A stretch of 64,000 nt of DNA from contig JBBRNO010000004.1 of NCBI GenBank assembly GCA_038230275.1, positions 45,048 through 109,047 of the forward strand, in the 5' to 3' direction. This stretch comes from JANXXV01 sp038230275. Lineage in GTDB: Bacteria; Acidobacteriota; Terriglobia; Bryobacterales; Bryobacteraceae. Position 1 is the stretch's first letter; every line of letters begins with the position of its first letter. The notes under the pieces were generated by a model that searched no databases, was not told the DNA's origin, and was given only the letters and a program-made list of their open reading frames with translations. Positions 15,475 to 24,403 of this stretch are shown piece after piece. Made by a program: the position numbers and the translations under genes.

Positions 15475-18255
15475 TTATTTCTGACTTGGGGATTCGAACT
15501 GCGCCAACCCCTGTTCCAGCTCGATGCGCAGTCCCTGCCCCAAAGCGTTGCCTGCCGGGACTAAAGTCAGCGCCTGTCGCTCAACTCGAATGGCCGAGGG
15601 CGCGTCGCCAGTGCGAAAATACGCCCAGGCGAGCGTATCCAAGAACAAGGCGTTGGGTTGTTTGGTGGCATGTGTGGCGCGGAGTGCCAGTTCCAGCGCT
15701 TTGGCGGGCTGCCGCAACGACTCAATTTCCGATTTCAGGAGTGTGTTGGCATAGTCGTTCCATTCGTAGGCCCCGGCTCCGGGCCTCTCCGCGACGGCCC
15801 GAAGAAGTTCGATCGCTTCGGTGCCGGCCTTTTCGGCATTCGCCAGGTCCCCGATCTTCTTCATTTCGGTCGCCATCCTGGTAAGCGCGAGCGCCAGACC
15901 GGCCGGCGCTCTCGAATCGGATGGGTCGATAGACATCAGCGTTTGCATGGAGGCAACCGCCTTGGAGTATGTTTTCATCGCTCCCTCGCGATCGTTCTGG
16001 GCGAGCAGTGCCTGCGCCACATAGATCTGTGTATAGGCGATCAGCCGGCGGTATTCCACGTTATTCGGCTGCTCCGCCGCAAGACCTTCAAACAGCGCAC
16101 TGGCTTTGGCGAGGTGGCTCAGCGCCTCCGGAACCTGATTGAGATGACGGAGAAGGTTTCCGAATGCGGCGCAGGTGGAGGCCAGAGTCCGGCGCACCAG
16201 TCTGTCGTTGGCGAGCGACAGTGCCAGCGGGTCCAGGTAGGTAATGCTGGCGCGGCAGGCCTCGTTCGCGCGGACCGCATCTCCCGTCGCGGCCAGAACA
16301 ATACAACGGCGGTTGTGGATGTAGCCCGCCACCTTTTGGGATTCAGGATCGGACAAATTCCGCCGCAATACGGTCTCTTCCATATCCAAAGCATGCTGAT
16401 AATCGGCAAGGGCCCGGCCGGCCTGGCCGTTGAAGAACTGTCCATCACCCACCTTGCTCTGGCTGAAGGCCAGATCGCGCCTGGCGGACAGACTGCCCGT
16501 TTCCTGGTGGAAAATCGCTTGCCGCAGATCAAACGCCTTCTGGTAGTTCGCCAGTGAACCGGCGTCGGCTCCGCCCGGTCCAATGGCATCGTGAAGAAGG
16601 TCGCCGGTCTTCTCATAAGCACTGGCCAGTTCGCGCTGGAGTTGCAGGTCGCCGCCCGATTCTTTGGAAAGCCTCTCCAGATACTGCTGTGCCTTTGCAA
16701 GCACCAACCGCTTGGCGGCGGCCGAGCCGGCAAGGTCGCGAATGCCATCGTGCAAATCGAAAAGCAGAGTGGTCACCAGGGAACGGAGGTCGCCGAGTCG
16801 CCGCTCGGCACGCGCCCGTTCCAAATCGGCGCGAGCCCGTTGCTGCCCTGCCTCCCCAGCCTTCTGTTCGGCGAGGGTCCGCTGAACGGCCGTCTGTTCT
16901 CTCGCGCGCTCGGCCGCCGCTGCCTGAGTCTGAGCGAACCGCCGCTGGACGTCGGCAATACTGCGCTGCTGGTCGGCCACTCGCTGTTCCCGCCGGGCGC
17001 GGCTTGCCTCTCCCGCGCTTACCCACACGGCAGCGGTGAGGGAGAGAATCACAACCGCGGCGGCAGTGGCTGAGACAACATTTCGGCGCAGAAACTTCTT
17101 TGCGCGATAACCCAGCCGGTCGCCGTCCGCCAACACCGGCAGCCCTCTTCGGAAGCGTTCCGTGTCGTCACGGAACTGCGCGACGGAGGAGTACCGGCGG
17201 CCGGGATCCTTCTGCAGCGCCAACATCACGATGTCATCCAATTCGCCTTGGAGCCGGCGCCGCAGTTTCTTGAGGCTGCGTTTATCGGCATTTGCGGCAA
17301 CCGCCTGCGTGACGGCGACACTGGGCTTCATGGGATCTTGCTCACAAACCGCCCGCATCATTTCATGCGGAATATTAGCGGTATCATGCATCGGATGCAG
17401 GCCGGTCAGAAGCTCGTAGAGCAATACGCCTAAAAGGTAGACATCGGCGGCCGTGGTGACCGGCTTCCCCAGCACCTGTTCGGGGCTTGCGTATTCAGGC
17501 GTCAGAATCAGCGCGCTGACGGCTTTCGCCGCCGGTTCCGGATTTGCAGGGTCCGCCAGGATCTTGGCGATCCCGAAGTCCAGAAGCTTCACTCCCCCCT
17601 CGGCCGTGACCAGAATGTTCCCCGGCTTTAGATCGCAGTGCACTATCAGATGATCGTGAGCGTACTGGACCGCGTCGCAGACACGGGAAAACAGATCGAG
17701 ACGGCCATCGATGCCCAGTTTGTGATTGCGGCAGTAGTGATCGATGCGGACGCCCGAAACGTATTCCATTACGAAGTAGGGACGCCCGGTCTCCGTAGTG
17801 CCGCCATCCAGAATGTGCGCGATATTCGGGTGGTCCAGTCCAGCCAAAATCTGACGTTCGCGACGGAATCTTTCCTGCAACAATTCGGTTAACAGGGTGG
17901 CGCGGATTACCTTGATTGCGACGCGCTTGCGGAAAGCGCCGTCGATTCGCACGGCTTCGTAGACCGTCCCCATTCCGCCACGCCCGATCTCTCGGACCAC
18001 TTCATAGGAACCGATGCGCGATGTGACAAGATCCGGCCCGGCATCCATGGAAAACGCAGGATAATGGAGATTCGCAATCGGCTGCTCCAGAAATCCCGCG
18101 CTGCGCCGGTGGGCGACCAGCAAAAGTTCGACGTCAGCCACCAAAGCTGGATCCGCCTGTCGAAACCCGGCCAATATGCCGCGGCATTCCTCCAGCGGAA
18201 GGCCGGCGACCGATTCAAAAACTGCGCGAATCTGTTGCAACCGCTCTGGAGTCAT
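15475..18255 (-). CDS. Serine/threonine protein kinase with TPR domain
   Basis: 926 residues. A short N-terminal helical part (TPERLQQIRAVFESVAGLP) precedes a Pkn-type kinase domain at about residues 80-345: glycine loop IGRGGMGTVYEA, Lys in VAIKVI, catalytic loop HCDLKPGN, DFGIAK and SPEQ. A membrane span follows at about 390-412 (VVSATAAAVVILSLTAAVW), then a coiled coil of about 80 residues rich in Arg, Ala, Gln and Glu, then TPR repeats to the end. HCD replaces the usual HRD, a common bacterial variant. This is a standard acidobacterial layout. It is divergent from a sigma-factor gene only 50 bases away, so the two are likely to share control. Start ATG 18255 was chosen for the family-typical MTPERLQQ beginning. 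Confidence 0.88.
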   Translation of the reverse strand: MTPERLQQIRAVFESVAGLPLEECRGILAGFRQADPALVADVELLLVAHRRSAGFLEQPIANLHYPAFSMDAGPDLVTSRIGSYEVVREIGRGGMGTVYEAVRIDGAFRKRVAIKVIRATLLTELLQERFRRERQILAGLDHPNIAHILDGGTTETGRPYFVMEYVSGVRIDHYCRNHKLGIDGRLDLFSRVCDAVQYAHDHLIVHCDLKPGNILVTAEGGVKLLDFGIAKILADPANPEPAAKAVSALILTPEYASPEQVLGKPVTTAADVYLLGVLLYELLTGLHPMHDTANIPHEMMRAVCEQDPMKPSVAVTQAVAANADKRSLKKLRRRLQGELDDIVMLALQKDPGRRYSSVAQFRDDTERFRRGLPVLADGDRLGYRAKKFLRRNVVSATAAAVVILSLTAAVWVSAGEASRARREQRVADQQRSIADVQRRFAQTQAAAAERAREQTAVQRTLAEQKAGEAGQQRARADLERARAERRLGDLRSLVTTLLFDLHDGIRDLAGSAAAKRLVLAKAQQYLERLSKESGGDLQLQRELASAYEKTGDLLHDAIGPGGADAGSLANYQKAFDLRQAIFHQETGSLSARRDLAFSQSKVGDGQFFNGQAGRALADYQHALDMEETVLRRNLSDPESQKVAGYIHNRRCIVLAATGDAVRANEACRASITYLDPLALSLANDRLVRRTLASTCAAFGNLLRHLNQVPEALSHLAKASALFEGLAAEQPNNVEYRRLIAYTQIYVAQALLAQNDREGAMKTYSKAVASMQTLMSIDPSDSRAPAGLALALTRMATEMKKIGDLANAEKAGTEAIELLRAVAERPGAGAYEWNDYANTLLKSEIESLRQPAKALELALRATHATKQPNALFLDTLAWAYFRTGDAPSAIRVERQALTLVPAGNALGQGLRIELEQGLAQFESPSQK

Positions 18256-18305
18256 CGCGACTGCCAGGGCTCCTGGCTGGCTCCTTATGTTATCCTCTAT
18301 TCGCC

Positions 18306-18872
18306 ATGACCTGGGAGCCAACGCCCAAAGACGTTACCGCAATCCTAAGCGCTTGGGGCGAGGGTGATCAGGAGGCTGGCAACGAGCTGGTTGGCATTGT
18401 CTATCAGGAGCTTCGCCGGCTCGCCTCTCACTACCTGCAATCCGAGAGGGACGGCCACACTTTGCAGCCAACGGCACTGGTCCACGAACTGTATCTGAAG
18501 CTATTTTCCAGCCAGCCGCTGCATTTGCACGACCGCGAGCACTTCCTGGCAGTAGCGGCCCGCCAGCTTCGGCACATCGTTGTAGATCACGCCCGAAACA
18601 AGCACGCCCAAAAGCGGGGAGGTTCACAGGGTGCGATCTCGCTGGATGACGCGCATGGATTGGCTGTCCCGGTGGATGCCCGGGTGATTGACCTTGATCA
18701 AGCGCTCGCACGCCTGGAAAAGTTGGACCCACGCGCCGCTCAGGTGGTAGAGCTGAGATTCTTCGGCGGTCTCAAGGACGAGGAAGTCGGCAAGACCCTC
18801 GGGATATCCTTGGCGACCGTGAAGCGCGACTGGGATTTCGCGCGCTCCTGGCTGTTGAACCAGCTGGGATAA
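18306..18872 (+). CDS. ECF-like RNA polymerase sigma factor, TIGR02999 type
   Basis: 188-residue sigma-70 family protein of the acidobacterial/planctomycete TIGR02999 group. Region 2 is at about residues 15-100 (YQELRRLASHYLQ, PTALVHELYLKL, FLAVAARQLRHIVVDHAR) and region 4 at about 125-186 (LDPRAAQVVELRFFGGL, then the helix-turn-helix DEEVGKTLGISLATVKRDWDFAR). No anti-sigma gene is next to it; members of this group are commonly paired with a kinase-TPR gene as here, and control by the divergent kinase is the usual inference. Both genes are transcribed out of a 50-base gap, so each promoter must overlap the other's leader. Confidence 0.9.
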   Translation: MTWEPTPKDVTAILSAWGEGDQEAGNELVGIVYQELRRLASHYLQSERDGHTLQPTALVHELYLKLFSSQPLHLHDREHFLAVAARQLRHIVVDHARNKHAQKRGGSQGAISLDDAHGLAVPVDARVIDLDQALARLEKLDPRAAQVVELRFFGGLKDEEVGKTLGISLATVKRDWDFARSWLLNQLG

Positions 18873-19022
18873 ATACTTATATGGGGATGATAGTATTCGA
18901 ATGGCTTTCCCTGTTTTGCAGAATTGCACGGTCCATCCGAAATATTGGATGTTAAAATAACGAGCGCGGATGAAGGCGACCCGGCCGCTGTCCTGCACCG
19001 GGTTGAGCGTTCGCAAAAAGAT

Positions 19023-22000
19023 ATGACTTTAAGGAATGATTGGCCTCGACGGCGAACCGTCTTTGCTCTCGCACTGCTATCCGTTTTTGGCATGACGTGG
19101 ACGGCGCGCGCCTGGCAGGCTAACGCCGCAGCCGATTCCAAAGCCCGGGAAGCGGCGTTCGAACAGCAGGTGAAGCCATTTCTGAAGCAGAATTGCGTGC
19201 GTTGCCACAACGAGGAGACATCCATGTCGGGCGTCCGGGTGGACCAACTCGACGCGGCGTTCGAAGACCGGCGGCTTCCACTCTGGGATCACATACGGAA
19301 GCGCATTGGGGATGGAACCATGCCGCCGAAGGGCCAGCCGCAACCGGCCAGTGCCGAGCGCCAACGGATGGCCGAGTGGATCACGAACGCCCTGGAAACC
19401 GCCCGCTTGCGTCCGGCGCCGAAAAACGGACTGGTGCGGCGGCTTACCGTGTCACAGTATCGCAACACGCTGCGCGAGCTGTTGATGCTGGACGACGATC
19501 TGACGGAAGCGCTTCCTCCGGATGCCGTCTCCATCGACGGATTCGTGAACAATAAGGATACGCTGCAACTGTCGCCCATCCTTTTGGATGCCTATTTTGA
19601 AATCGCGGCGGAAGCGCTCAATCGATCCATCGTCGATCCAAAATCGAAGCCCGCGATCCAAAATTTCCGCGTCGATCTGGGAGCGTCCATCAATGCCCAC
19701 GCGCTTTCCGATCAGCTGGTGCTTGGCGCGAACAGTTTGCTGCTCAATAACAAAGACTTCGTGGTAACGCAACCGGTGCCGGCCAAACCGTTCCCGTTTG
19801 AACCTCTGTCCATGCGGACCAAGTATCGATTCATCGAAGGCTACGCCGGCAATGATACGGTCCGGGGCTGGAGAGAATACGACAGTATTTATCATGCGGT
19901 CTTTGCCGACATGCGCGGCAATCTGGGCTATCCCAAAGGGGAGCCCTACAGTACCGTTTCGCAGGGGCTGCTTCTGCGGCCCGCCATTCCCAGCGATGAG
20001 TTGTTCGGCGGCGAAGGCACATACGGACCGAAGGCGAATTTCAAGATTTCGTTGCGTGAATTGCCCGACCAGGGCCGATTTCGCGTGACGGTGCTGGCCG
20101 CGAAATACAATGACGGTCTGCTGCTCGATAAGGGCGCCATTTCCCAAGCGTCGCCGGGCGGTGGAGACGAGGTCATCGCCCGCAATCCAAAAACTCCACA
20201 AACGGTCACCATCAAGAAGGCGGGAATTTATCAGATTGACGTTCACCAAGTTCCACGGAGCAATGCGCCGGTCGTAGCGGATTTCTCGCGGCTTGGGGAG
20301 GGGCTGGCTCTATCCTGGCCGCCCGAGGGCAACGGCAAGATTGGCCGCTTGCAGGGCGATGCCCATTTTATTGGATCGCCGTTCGGCCAGGCTCTCTCAC
20401 TCGACGGGGATGGCGATTCGCTGATGATCCCTCGTAGCGAGGCAGTGAACGTTGGCGAAGGAGACTTTACAGTCGCCGCTTGGATTCACCCGCAACAGCT
20501 ACGAAGAGCAGGCATTGTGGCTATGGGAGCATATGGCAATGTACACGGCTGGTACTTGGATATGCCCGGCGATAAGGGGGTCCTGCGTCTCGAAACAATG
20601 GGTCCGGTCAATGGGCCGAATGGCACAATGACGTCGCCGCCGGGGGTGATTCGTTCCGAATCCTGGCAGCATGTAGCAGCCGTCGTGCGGCGCGGACAGA
20701 AGGAATCGCGTCTCTACGTTAATGGTTTCCCGGTGGCCAAAGGGGAGATCGGCCCCTCGAATCTGGATAACCCGAAGATGGATCTCTATCTGGGGCGCGT
20801 TCCGGAGGCGACCCAATTTCAGGGCGAACTGGATGAAGTGCGCCTCTACCGGCGGGCCCTTACCGAACTAGAGATTCAAGCGTTGGTGGAGCCGGGAAAG
20901 CAGTTTGTGCAGCCGCCTCCGCCCGAAACGCAGCAAGGCGTAACGCTTAGCGTCGGAAATCGCAAATTCTCCGGCACCTTACAGCAACCCGCGTTCCTGG
21001 TAGTACGGTTGGACGCCGGGCCCCTTCAACTCCAGGCACAACATACCGGCGTGACGGATCTGGACCGGATCGTTATCGCTCCGCTCCCGGCCGAGCAGGA
21101 ACCTTCGCGGCGTTTTCGAGAGTTTGAGAAGCGTTCGCCTCGAGTTGGCGTTTACTTGGGCCTGCGCCGCGATTGCGGCAGCACACTGGCGCAAGCAGGC
21201 GCGCCCCAAACAGTAGCCGGCGGTAAGCTCACGCGCTTTGTGTTTGAAGGAGCCATCCGCAATTTCCCCAGTCCGGACGTTGAAAAGGACAACGTGAATT
21301 ATCTCGCCGGCGTTCGTGAAATCGGCGTCCGCAGCGAATATACGGACGGCCGCGACATGCCGCGAATGCTGATTCGGTCGGTGGAATTCGAAGGCCCGTT
21401 TTACGAAACGTGGCCTCCGCCGCCGCATCGAAACATCTTCATCGATTTCGCACATAAAGAGGATCGTCCGGCCTACGCGCGAGAAATCATACGCAGCTTT
21501 GCGGCGCGGGCATACCGCCGTCTTATCACCGTTACGGAAGAGTCCGCGCTGCTTGCGGTGTTCCAGAAATCGTTTGCCGCCGGGGGCAACTTTCAAGAGA
21601 GTGTGAAGGACGCGCTGCAGGTGGTGTTGACTTCGCCGCAATTCCTGTTCCTGATCGAGAACAGCCGCACCCCGGAACCCGAACCGCTGGAGAACTACGA
21701 ACTGGCCTCGAAGCTGTCGTACTTCCTTTGGAACGGACCACCGGATCGGACAACGCTGCACTTAGCCGCGACCGGTGCGCTCCCGAAACAATTAGATACC
21801 GAAGTGGCAAGGATGATCGCTGATCCTCATTTTTCGCAGTTCACCCGCGAATTTACATCGCAATGGTTGAGTCTGGACAAGTTCAGTGTGCTGGAACCCG
21901 ACCGCAAACAGTTTCCCAAACTCACTCGCGATACGCGCACCCAACTGCGGCAGGAACCGATCCAGTTTGTGCAATACATGATTCGGAATAATCTGCCGGT

Positions 22001-22673
22001 GCGGAATCTGATCGATTCCGATTTTGTGATGGCAAACGAGGTGGTTGCCGACTACTACGATCTGGGCAGCAAGACGGAAAGCGGTTTTCAATTTGTACCG
22101 ATAATTCACCAACGACGCGATCTTGGCGGCCTGCTCACGGAGGCTGCAATCCTGGCAGGCCTGTCTGACGGGCGGGAATCGAACCCGGTAAAGCGCGGTT
22201 CGTGGCTGGCGCGCCGGATTATCGCCGAACCGCCCGACCCGCCTCCACCCAACGTGCCCGTGCTCCAGGAGGGCACCGGAGAACTAACGCTGCGCCAGCG
22301 GCTGGAGCAGCATCGGAACCACCCGGGCTGCCTGCAATGTCATTCGAAAATTGACCCTTGGGGAGTGGCGCTGGAGCAGTTTGACGCGGGTGGCCGGTTG
22401 AAAAAACAGGCCGTGGATGCGCGATCCAAGCTGCCAGACAAGACTGACGTCGATGGCGTCAACGATCTGAAGCGGTATCTGGGCCAGGATCGTATCGATC
22501 AAGTGGCCTTCAGTGTCCTCAAGCATCTGGCCACTTATGCCACCGGTCGCAGCCTGACGTACAACGAATTACACTTTCTGAAACAGGACGGATTGAAGTT
22601 GCGGAACGACGGCTACCGCATGCAGGACATGATCCGCTATGTGGTCAACAGTAAGTTGTTCCTGGAAAAATAG
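19023..22673 (+). CDS. Secreted di-haem DUF1592-family protein with inserted LamG domain
   Basis: About 1216 residues with a basic, arginine-rich N-terminus and a signal peptide (TVFALALLSVFGMTWTARA). Domain order from motifs: planctomycete-type cytochrome c (CVRCH), DUF1587 (RLTVSQYRNTLRELL), a beta-rich part, a LamG/concanavalin-like domain around residues 470-630 (DFTVAAWIHP and ELDEVRLYRRALTELE), DUF1595 (AYRRLITVTEE), DUF1592 (ASKLSYFLWN, FTSQWLSLDKF), DUF1588 with a second haem motif (CLQCHSKIDPWG) and DUF1585. Ends in the family-typical VNSKLFLEK. Start ATG 19023 is inferred; the frame is open from 18924. The LamG insertion is unusual in this family and suggests carbohydrate or glycan binding. 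The DUF1552 partner lies 33 bases downstream. Confidence 0.88.
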   Translation: MTLRNDWPRRRTVFALALLSVFGMTWTARAWQANAAADSKAREAAFEQQVKPFLKQNCVRCHNEETSMSGVRVDQLDAAFEDRRLPLWDHIRKRIGDGTMPPKGQPQPASAERQRMAEWITNALETARLRPAPKNGLVRRLTVSQYRNTLRELLMLDDDLTEALPPDAVSIDGFVNNKDTLQLSPILLDAYFEIAAEALNRSIVDPKSKPAIQNFRVDLGASINAHALSDQLVLGANSLLLNNKDFVVTQPVPAKPFPFEPLSMRTKYRFIEGYAGNDTVRGWREYDSIYHAVFADMRGNLGYPKGEPYSTVSQGLLLRPAIPSDELFGGEGTYGPKANFKISLRELPDQGRFRVTVLAAKYNDGLLLDKGAISQASPGGGDEVIARNPKTPQTVTIKKAGIYQIDVHQVPRSNAPVVADFSRLGEGLALSWPPEGNGKIGRLQGDAHFIGSPFGQALSLDGDGDSLMIPRSEAVNVGEGDFTVAAWIHPQQLRRAGIVAMGAYGNVHGWYLDMPGDKGVLRLETMGPVNGPNGTMTSPPGVIRSESWQHVAAVVRRGQKESRLYVNGFPVAKGEIGPSNLDNPKMDLYLGRVPEATQFQGELDEVRLYRRALTELEIQALVEPGKQFVQPPPPETQQGVTLSVGNRKFSGTLQQPAFLVVRLDAGPLQLQAQHTGVTDLDRIVIAPLPAEQEPSRRFREFEKRSPRVGVYLGLRRDCGSTLAQAGAPQTVAGGKLTRFVFEGAIRNFPSPDVEKDNVNYLAGVREIGVRSEYTDGRDMPRMLIRSVEFEGPFYETWPPPPHRNIFIDFAHKEDRPAYAREIIRSFAARAYRRLITVTEESALLAVFQKSFAAGGNFQESVKDALQVVLTSPQFLFLIENSRTPEPEPLENYELASKLSYFLWNGPPDRTTLHLAATGALPKQLDTEVARMIADPHFSQFTREFTSQWLSLDKFSVLEPDRKQFPKLTRDTRTQLRQEPIQFVQYMIRNNLPVRNLIDSDFVMANEVVADYYDLGSKTESGFQFVPIIHQRRDLGGLLTEAAILAGLSDGRESNPVKRGSWLARRIIAEPPDPPPPNVPVLQEGTGELTLRQRLEQHRNHPGCLQCHSKIDPWGVALEQFDAGGRLKKQAVDARSKLPDKTDVDGVNDLKRYLGQDRIDQVAFSVLKHLATYATGRSLTYNELHFLKQDGLKLRNDGYRMQDMIRYVVNSKLFLEK

Positions 22674-22706
22674 TAGAATGCGGAATAGCACCAAGCGGAG
22701 ACACCG

Positions 22707-24050
22707 ATGAGCATTTCCCTTCAAATCGATCGCCGAGCCTTTCTCAAAGGGCTGGGAGGAGTTGCGCTGGCGTTGCCCGTTCTTGACGCCATGGGCGCGG
22801 AAGTCACAGCGCAGGTTCCTCGCCGCTTTTGCGCGATCTACACCGCCAACGGTATGTCGCTCCCGAAGCCAGAGCACAACCTTGGCGAATGGAGTTGGTT
22901 TCCCAGCGTTGAACGCAATGGTGAGTTCGTTTTTGGTAGCTCCACCGAACCGCTTGCTCCGTTCCGCAAACAGCTGAGCTTCATGGGTGGCCTGTACCAC
23001 CCCAGCGGCCCCAAAGCGGACCCGCATGTTTGCTCCGATATGTGGCTCACCGGCGCCCCGCTGCACAACCCGAAGCCCGGGACCTACAACTCGGTCGGCC
23101 TGGATCAAGTCATAGCGCTACACACCAAGCAGTATTGCCGGCAGCCTTCGCTGGTGCTGTCGATCGATGCCGGGACCGGCTTTCTCTCCCGCACCGGTAC
23201 AATCTCTTACAGTTTGGAAGGAAGACCGATTCCTGCCGAAAACAACCCGCGCCGCATCTTTGACCGCTTATTTCGCGGGGACCGCACGTCGCTGAAATCG
23301 GAGCATGAGAAACTACAGCGGCGCATTAAGCTGGTGGACGCCGTGGTGGAGAGTGCGCGTTCGCTCGATCGGCAACTTGGCAAGAGCGACCGGGAACGGA
23401 TGGAGCAGTATCTCACCTCACTGGATGAAGTGGAAACGCGGCTGGTTGCATCCGAGCGTTGGATTGATGTTCCTCTGAAGAAGCAGGATTACTCGCATCT
23501 GAACCTCGACGCGACATCCGAGGGAGAGCCTACCGAGTATTACCGCAATATGTTCGACCTGATCGCGTTGGCATTCGACGCGGACATCACCCGCTCCGTC
23601 TCATTTATGCTCAATCGGGAAGACGGCATGGGCATCAGCGATACGTTTCCGCTCAAGCTGGGTCTCTCGAAAACACACCACAATCTCTCGCATGCTTCCG
23701 ACAAGGAAGGGCAAATGCAATTTGCCAAGTACGACCTGTTCCTGAGCCGGCAAGTGGCCCACTTCCTGGACAGGCTGAACGGGTATAAGGACCGCAGTGG
23801 AAGCGTACTCGACAACAGCATCGTGTTATTCGGCAGTGGCGCCAGTACAACGCACAACCCCATCAACCTGCCGACACTGATCGCCGGCGGCGCCAACATG
23901 GGCCTGCGGCACGGTGTCTACTGGCGCAAGGGTGAGACGCGAATGTCGAACATCTACCTCAGCATCCTGCGATCATTAGGCATCGAGCAGGAATCGTTTG
24001 CCGATAGCACCGGTACGCTCAGTGGTTCGATCTTCAACAACGTATCGTAG
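22707..24050 (+). CDS. DUF1552 protein, Tat-exported partner of the di-haem protein
   Basis: 447 residues. The N-terminus carries a twin-arginine signal (DRRAFLKGLGGVALALPVLD), so the protein is exported folded. The rest matches DUF1552 throughout, including RFCAIYTANGM near the start, GLDQVIA, and THHNLSHASDKEG. The family is almost always encoded next to a DUF1592-type cytochrome, as here, and probably forms a complex with it in the periplasm. Its catalytic role is not known. GGAGACACCG precedes the ATG. Confidence 0.88.
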   Translation: MSISLQIDRRAFLKGLGGVALALPVLDAMGAEVTAQVPRRFCAIYTANGMSLPKPEHNLGEWSWFPSVERNGEFVFGSSTEPLAPFRKQLSFMGGLYHPSGPKADPHVCSDMWLTGAPLHNPKPGTYNSVGLDQVIALHTKQYCRQPSLVLSIDAGTGFLSRTGTISYSLEGRPIPAENNPRRIFDRLFRGDRTSLKSEHEKLQRRIKLVDAVVESARSLDRQLGKSDRERMEQYLTSLDEVETRLVASERWIDVPLKKQDYSHLNLDATSEGEPTEYYRNMFDLIALAFDADITRSVSFMLNREDGMGISDTFPLKLGLSKTHHNLSHASDKEGQMQFAKYDLFLSRQVAHFLDRLNGYKDRSGSVLDNSIVLFGSGASTTHNPINLPTLIAGGANMGLRHGVYWRKGETRMSNIYLSILRSLGIEQESFADSTGTLSGSIFNNVS

Positions 24051-24403
24051 TTCCGGGTTTCCTAATTCGGGACGTACTTCTTCGACTCCGAGGCCGCCCT
24101 CGTAAAGTCCACGCGTAGAACGCGCTGACGTCACGGTCCGACGTCAGCGCCTGATCGTGCGCGCTTCATGAAGCTACCGCGAACATTGTGCGGCCCCGCA
24201 AAATTTGAGGACATAGCGATTCTATTCACGCACGAACACCTTACAGCGGAGCCGTATTGCCGTTAGGAAATCGCCGCATAAACCTGGGACATAGAAGAAA
24301 TTGGCCGCGCGAAAGTGCGGCACGATCCAGTACAGCACGGTGTCGAGTTCACGTTGCGGTGGTCATACGGTTGTGATAGATTGAGCGGCTAGGGTGGGCA
24401 ATT
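24051..24403. other. Intergenic region with hairpin and a minus-strand protein-like fragment
   Basis: About 350 bases between the DUF1552 gene and the TonB-dependent receptor. It holds a perfect hairpin (listed separately) and, on the minus strand from 24362 down to a TAG at 24224-24222, a 46-codon open stretch without a start codon that reads like a protein end (VLYWIVPHFRAANFFYVPG, then CGDFLTAIRLRCKVFVRE). It may be a gene remnant, but no family was recognised. The leader of the receptor gene, with an AGGGTGG ribosome site at about 24390-24397, is at the right end. Confidence 0.4.
24122..24150. terminator. Perfect hairpin, probable transcription terminator
   Basis: Two 11-base arms, GCGCTGACGTC and GACGTCAGCGC, flank a seven-base loop, 71 bases after the DUF1552 stop. 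There is no T-tract on either strand, so a Rho-independent role is uncertain; the symmetry would suit both strands. Protein binding to the GACGTC palindrome in each arm is another possibility. Confidence 0.5.

Noticed and set aside
15658..16557. 299-residue open frame on the plus strand
   Set aside because: Antisense to the TPR part of the kinase gene; no motifs or ribosome site.
24222..24362. 46-codon minus-strand frame
   Set aside because: No start codon and no family recognised; listed as possible debris only.
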